Source: JABFSM01 sp052389555 (lineage in GTDB: Bacteria > Gemmatimonadota > Gemmatimonadetes > Gemmatimonadales > GWC2-71-9). Taken from it: a stretch of 8,326 bases of DNA. Where the stretch lies: positions 1 through 8,326 of the forward strand of contig JBQTHV010000089.1 in assembly GCA_052389555.1 (NCBI GenBank), in the 5' to 3' direction. Within the stretch, counting starts at the first letter, position 1. Every line of letters begins with the position of its first letter. Positions 6,446 to 8,326 of this stretch are shown one piece after another. Below the pieces are notes generated by a model. That model ran no database searches. It was not told the origin of the DNA and was given only the letters and a program-made list of their open reading frames with translations. The position numbers and the translations under genes were made by a program.

Positions 6446-8020
6446 GTGGACCTGGCTCGCTACACCGCGCTTTTTCTTTCTGATAGCCGCGACCACATCC
6501 AGCGCTGCAACGAGCTCCTGCTGGGCTGGGAGCGCGCGCCGGGTTCTCCCTTTCCGACCACGGAGCTGTTCCGCTCCTTTCATTCCCTGAAAGGCTCATC
6601 GGCCACCCTCGGCCACGAGGCTGTCGCCGAGCTGGCTCATGCGGGTGAGCAGCTGCTGGCCGCCATTCGGGACGACGTGCTGGTCCCCTCGCGCGAACTG
6701 GTGGACTTCTTGTTCCAGGCGCTCGATGCGGTGAGTGAAGGCGTAGAGGCGATCGGCCGCGGGGAAGAGGCACCCCGTGCCGAGGCGCTCCTTCCCGATC
6801 TCCTGGCTCGGGTTCCCGCTTCGACTCGCGATGCACCGCGCGTCGAGCGGAGAGCCGTGCCGCGGCCGGACCCGCCGCTCGGCGCGAGCCAGGAGGCCCG
6901 CGCCTCCGGACGTCAGGTACGGGTGGAGCTCGAGCGGCTCGATGCGCTGCTCAATCAGGTGAACGAGCTGGTGGTGGCCCGGAATCGGCTCGCCGCGATT
7001 GCCGATCGGGAGATCGGGTCCGAGTTGGAACAGTTGAGCGGACGGGTGTCGGGGCTGGTGAGCCGGCTCCATGGTACGGTGCTGCGGGCCCGGCTTGCCC
7101 CGATGCAGGAAGTCTTTGCCGGATTTCCCCGACTGGTTCGGGACCTGGGCCGCGAACTCGGGAAGGAAGTCCACCTCGAGCTGCTGGGCGCCGAGATCGA
7201 GCTGGACCGGTCGGTGCTGGATAGCCTGGCCGATCCGCTTACCCATCTTATTCGCAATGCGGTGGATCACGGGATCGAAACCCCGGTGGAGCGGGTCGAA
7301 GCCGGCAAACCGAGGGAGGGCACCGTGCGGGTTAGGGCAGAGCGTACGCCGGAGGCGATTATCCTGACCGTGGCAGACGACGGCCGCGGCATCGACCGGG
7401 CCGCCGTCCTTCGCCGCGCGGTCGAGCTCGGCCTGCTCCTGCCTGAGGCCCCGCTGCCCAGCGCGGCCGACCTGCTCCGCCTGCTGGCCCAGCCAGGCTT
7501 TACGACGAGCGCTTCCGTAACCCGCGTCTCGGGACGGGGAGTGGGCCTCGATGCGGTGCTGGACCGGGTCCGCGCCCTCGGCGGGCGGATCGAGCTCAAG
7601 ACCACGCCCGGCCGGGGGGCCACGGTGCTGCTGCGCCTGCCGGCGAGCCGCACCCTGCTCGGCGTGCTGGTGGTGCGCACGAATGGAGAGCGCTATGCAA
7701 TTCCCTTCAGCGCAATTGCCGAGGCGGCGATGCAGGACGGCGACGATCGCGAGGTTACCTTTCGAGGCGAGGCGCTTCCTACGGCGGATCTTGGTCGGAT
7801 GATCGGGCTCGGCGAGCCGCCGGCCCAGCGCCGGCCGGCCATCGTGGTCGAGCGCGGCGGCCGCCGCACCGCGCTGGTGGTCGATGCGTTGTTGGGCCGG
7901 CAGGACGTGGTGCTGGAGCCGTTCGCGATGCCGGCCGGACTGCCGCCCTGGATTGCCGGCGCGACGATCCTGCCCGACGGGGCACCGGCGCTGCTGCTCG
8001 ATCCGGGGGGGCTCTTCTGA
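6446..8020 (+). CDS. cheA: Chemotaxis histidine kinase CheA, lacking a P2 domain
   Basis: The product is 524 aa from a GTG start (E. coli CheA is 654 aa). P1/HPt covers about 1-122, with phosphoacceptor H46 in SFHSLKGSSAT. A short Arg/Pro-rich linker (about 124-154) leads directly to the P3 dimerisation helices (about 156-220). The P4 ATPase carries an N box at 263-276 (DPLTHLIRNAVDHG), DDGRGID (311-317), GFTTS (from 351) and GRGVGLD (363-369). A P5 CheW-like domain runs from about 400 to the end. There is no room for a P2 CheY-docking domain between P1 and P3. GTG 6446 is 5 nt after the cheY stop, and the HPt reads from its first residues; the in-frame ATG at 6317 lies inside cheY and is not used. 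Cytoplasmic, presumably in a receptor array. Confidence 0.95.
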   Translation: MDLARYTALFLSDSRDHIQRCNELLLGWERAPGSPFPTTELFRSFHSLKGSSATLGHEAVAELAHAGEQLLAAIRDDVLVPSRELVDFLFQALDAVSEGVEAIGRGEEAPRAEALLPDLLARVPASTRDAPRVERRAVPRPDPPLGASQEARASGRQVRVELERLDALLNQVNELVVARNRLAAIADREIGSELEQLSGRVSGLVSRLHGTVLRARLAPMQEVFAGFPRLVRDLGRELGKEVHLELLGAEIELDRSVLDSLADPLTHLIRNAVDHGIETPVERVEAGKPREGTVRVRAERTPEAIILTVADDGRGIDRAAVLRRAVELGLLLPEAPLPSAADLLRLLAQPGFTTSASVTRVSGRGVGLDAVLDRVRALGGRIELKTTPGRGATVLLRLPASRTLLGVLVVRTNGERYAIPFSAIAEAAMQDGDDREVTFRGEALPTADLGRMIGLGEPPAQRRPAIVVERGGRRTALVVDALLGRQDVVLEPFAMPAGLPPWIAGATILPDGAPALLLDPGGLF

Positions 8021-8179
8021 TCCACCGATTACGCCGATGAAACGGATGAATAGATCCACAGATTACACAGATTACACAGATTCGGATCGTGGAACAGGAA
8101 CCATTCGTTTCTTCGACTCTTCAATCTGTGTAATCTGTGTAATCTGTGGATCACAAAACCTCTGCGTCATCTGCGGATC
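8019..8179. repeat. Nested palindromic repeat element between cheA and cheC (outer imperfect arms)
   Basis: The outer arms, 8019-8038 and 8160-8179, match as an inverted pair at 15 of 20 positions. They enclose the perfect inner palindrome. Across the left half GAT recurs at 8027, 8036, 8045, 8053, 8061, 8070 and 8079, a spacing of 8-9 nt; the right half mirrors this with ATC at 8124, 8133, 8142, 8150, 8169 and 8177. The outer copies are GC-richer and more diverged (for example CTGCGTCATCTGCGGATC) than the inner ones. The left edge starts in the last two bases of cheA. I recall similar CACAGATTA-type repeats in intergenic DNA of several bacterial phyla, but cannot name a family or a mobility mechanism. 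Confidence 0.75.
8053..8152. repeat. Perfect 30-bp inverted repeat (stem-loop) with 9-nt units
   Basis: Positions 8053-8082 and 8123-8152 are exact reverse complements over 30 nt, separated by a 40-nt loop (8083-8122). Each arm is GATC plus three tandem CACAGATTA units, the last lacking its final A. The arms are 11/30 G+C (37%), far below the flanking genes. RNA from either strand could form a very stable 30-bp hairpin. No T-run follows on either strand, so it does not look like a standard intrinsic terminator. It could act as a processing or stability boundary between cheA and cheC, or simply be a dispersed repeat. Confidence 0.95.
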
Positions 8180-8200
8180 GGCTCACCTGGCCACGGGAGC

Positions 8201-8326
8201 ATGAACTCGCCCCCGCTGACCGCCCTGGAGCGCGACGCCCTGCGCGAGGTCGCCAACATCGGTGCCGGTCACGCGGCCACCGCGTTGTCGCAGATGACCG
8301 GGGGGCGCATCATGATCAGCGTGCCG
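8201..8326 (+). CDS. cheC: CheC-family CheY-P phosphatase, 5' part (runs off the window)
   Basis: The first 42 codons are visible. CheC proteins dephosphorylate CheY-P, and in Bacillus CheC also binds CheD. The N-terminus shows VANIGAGHAATALSQMTGG (from V17), the signature of CheC. The first CheC/CheX/FliY active-site pattern, [DS]-x3-E-x2-N-x22-P, is complete: D12, E16, N19 and P42, the last codon in the window. ATG 8201 is the first ATG or GTG in this frame after the stop at 8051-8053. GGAG ends only 1 nt before it, so initiation may be weak. The gene lies 180 nt after cheA, beyond the palindrome, and could be in the same transcript. The second active-site motif and total length are outside the window. 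Confidence 0.9.
   Translation, partial: MNSPPLTALERDALREVANIGAGHAATALSQMTGGRIMISVP

Noticed and set aside
6596..8059. Long antisense open frame (487 codons) opposite cheA
   Set aside because: It mirrors cheA, shows no domain, and its N-terminus falls in the repeat. Codon-bias artefact.
8053..8160. The palindrome as an intrinsic transcription terminator
   Set aside because: The stem is low in GC, the loop is 40 nt, and no T-run follows the stem on either strand.
8019..8179. CRISPR array
   Set aside because: The repeats are 9-nt tandem units in inverted arms, with no unique spacers of regular length and no cas genes.
7884..8204. 106-codon frame running from the cheA 3' end through the palindrome
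   Set aside because: It reads cheA out of frame and then translates the 9-nt repeats as TDYTDYTD and ICVICVICG. The open frame results from a repeat period divisible by three and is not a gene.

Overview
This is a GC-rich, densely packed bacterial segment with every gene on the + strand. The 3' end of a YggS/YlmE-family PLP protein is followed by divIVA, ileS, a small TraR/DksA-family zinc-finger gene, lspA and an RluD-type pseudouridine synthase gene. A chemotaxis block comes next: cheW, cheY, cheA and the start of cheC. From position 1 to 8020 the longest gap between genes is 25 nt and most junctions overlap or nearly touch, so the run reads as one operon-like unit. The only real intergenic region is the 180 nt between cheA and cheC. 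It holds a low-GC nested palindrome.

The combination of genes fits a soil or sediment bacterium of the Gemmatimonadota or a neighbouring phylum. These genes are high coding GC, a DivIVA beside an LspA/DksA module, a Thermus-like long-type IleRS and a Bacillus/Thermotoga-style CheA-CheY-CheC set. This placement is inferred from gene content and is not proven. The housekeeping half repeats the Bacillus subtilis order ylmE / divIVA-ileS-ylyA-lspA-ylyB without sepF, ylmG and ylmH. In B. subtilis pyrR follows, whereas here the chemotaxis genes follow.

The housekeeping genes serve PLP homeostasis, polar or septal scaffolding, tRNA-Ile charging, transcription control, lipoprotein signal-peptide removal and rRNA modification. 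The chemotaxis genes supply a coupling protein, a single-domain response regulator, a histidine kinase and a CheC phosphatase that would dephosphorylate CheY-P. No receptor, cheR, cheB or cheD is visible.

Two observations stand out. The IleRS class I signature HxGH is rearranged to GxHH (G59-I60-H61-H62), a change described in mupirocin hyper-resistant IleRS2 enzymes. The cheA-cheC gap carries a perfect 30-bp inverted repeat, built from 9-nt units and nested inside a second, imperfect inverted repeat. I see no clearly new multi-gene system.
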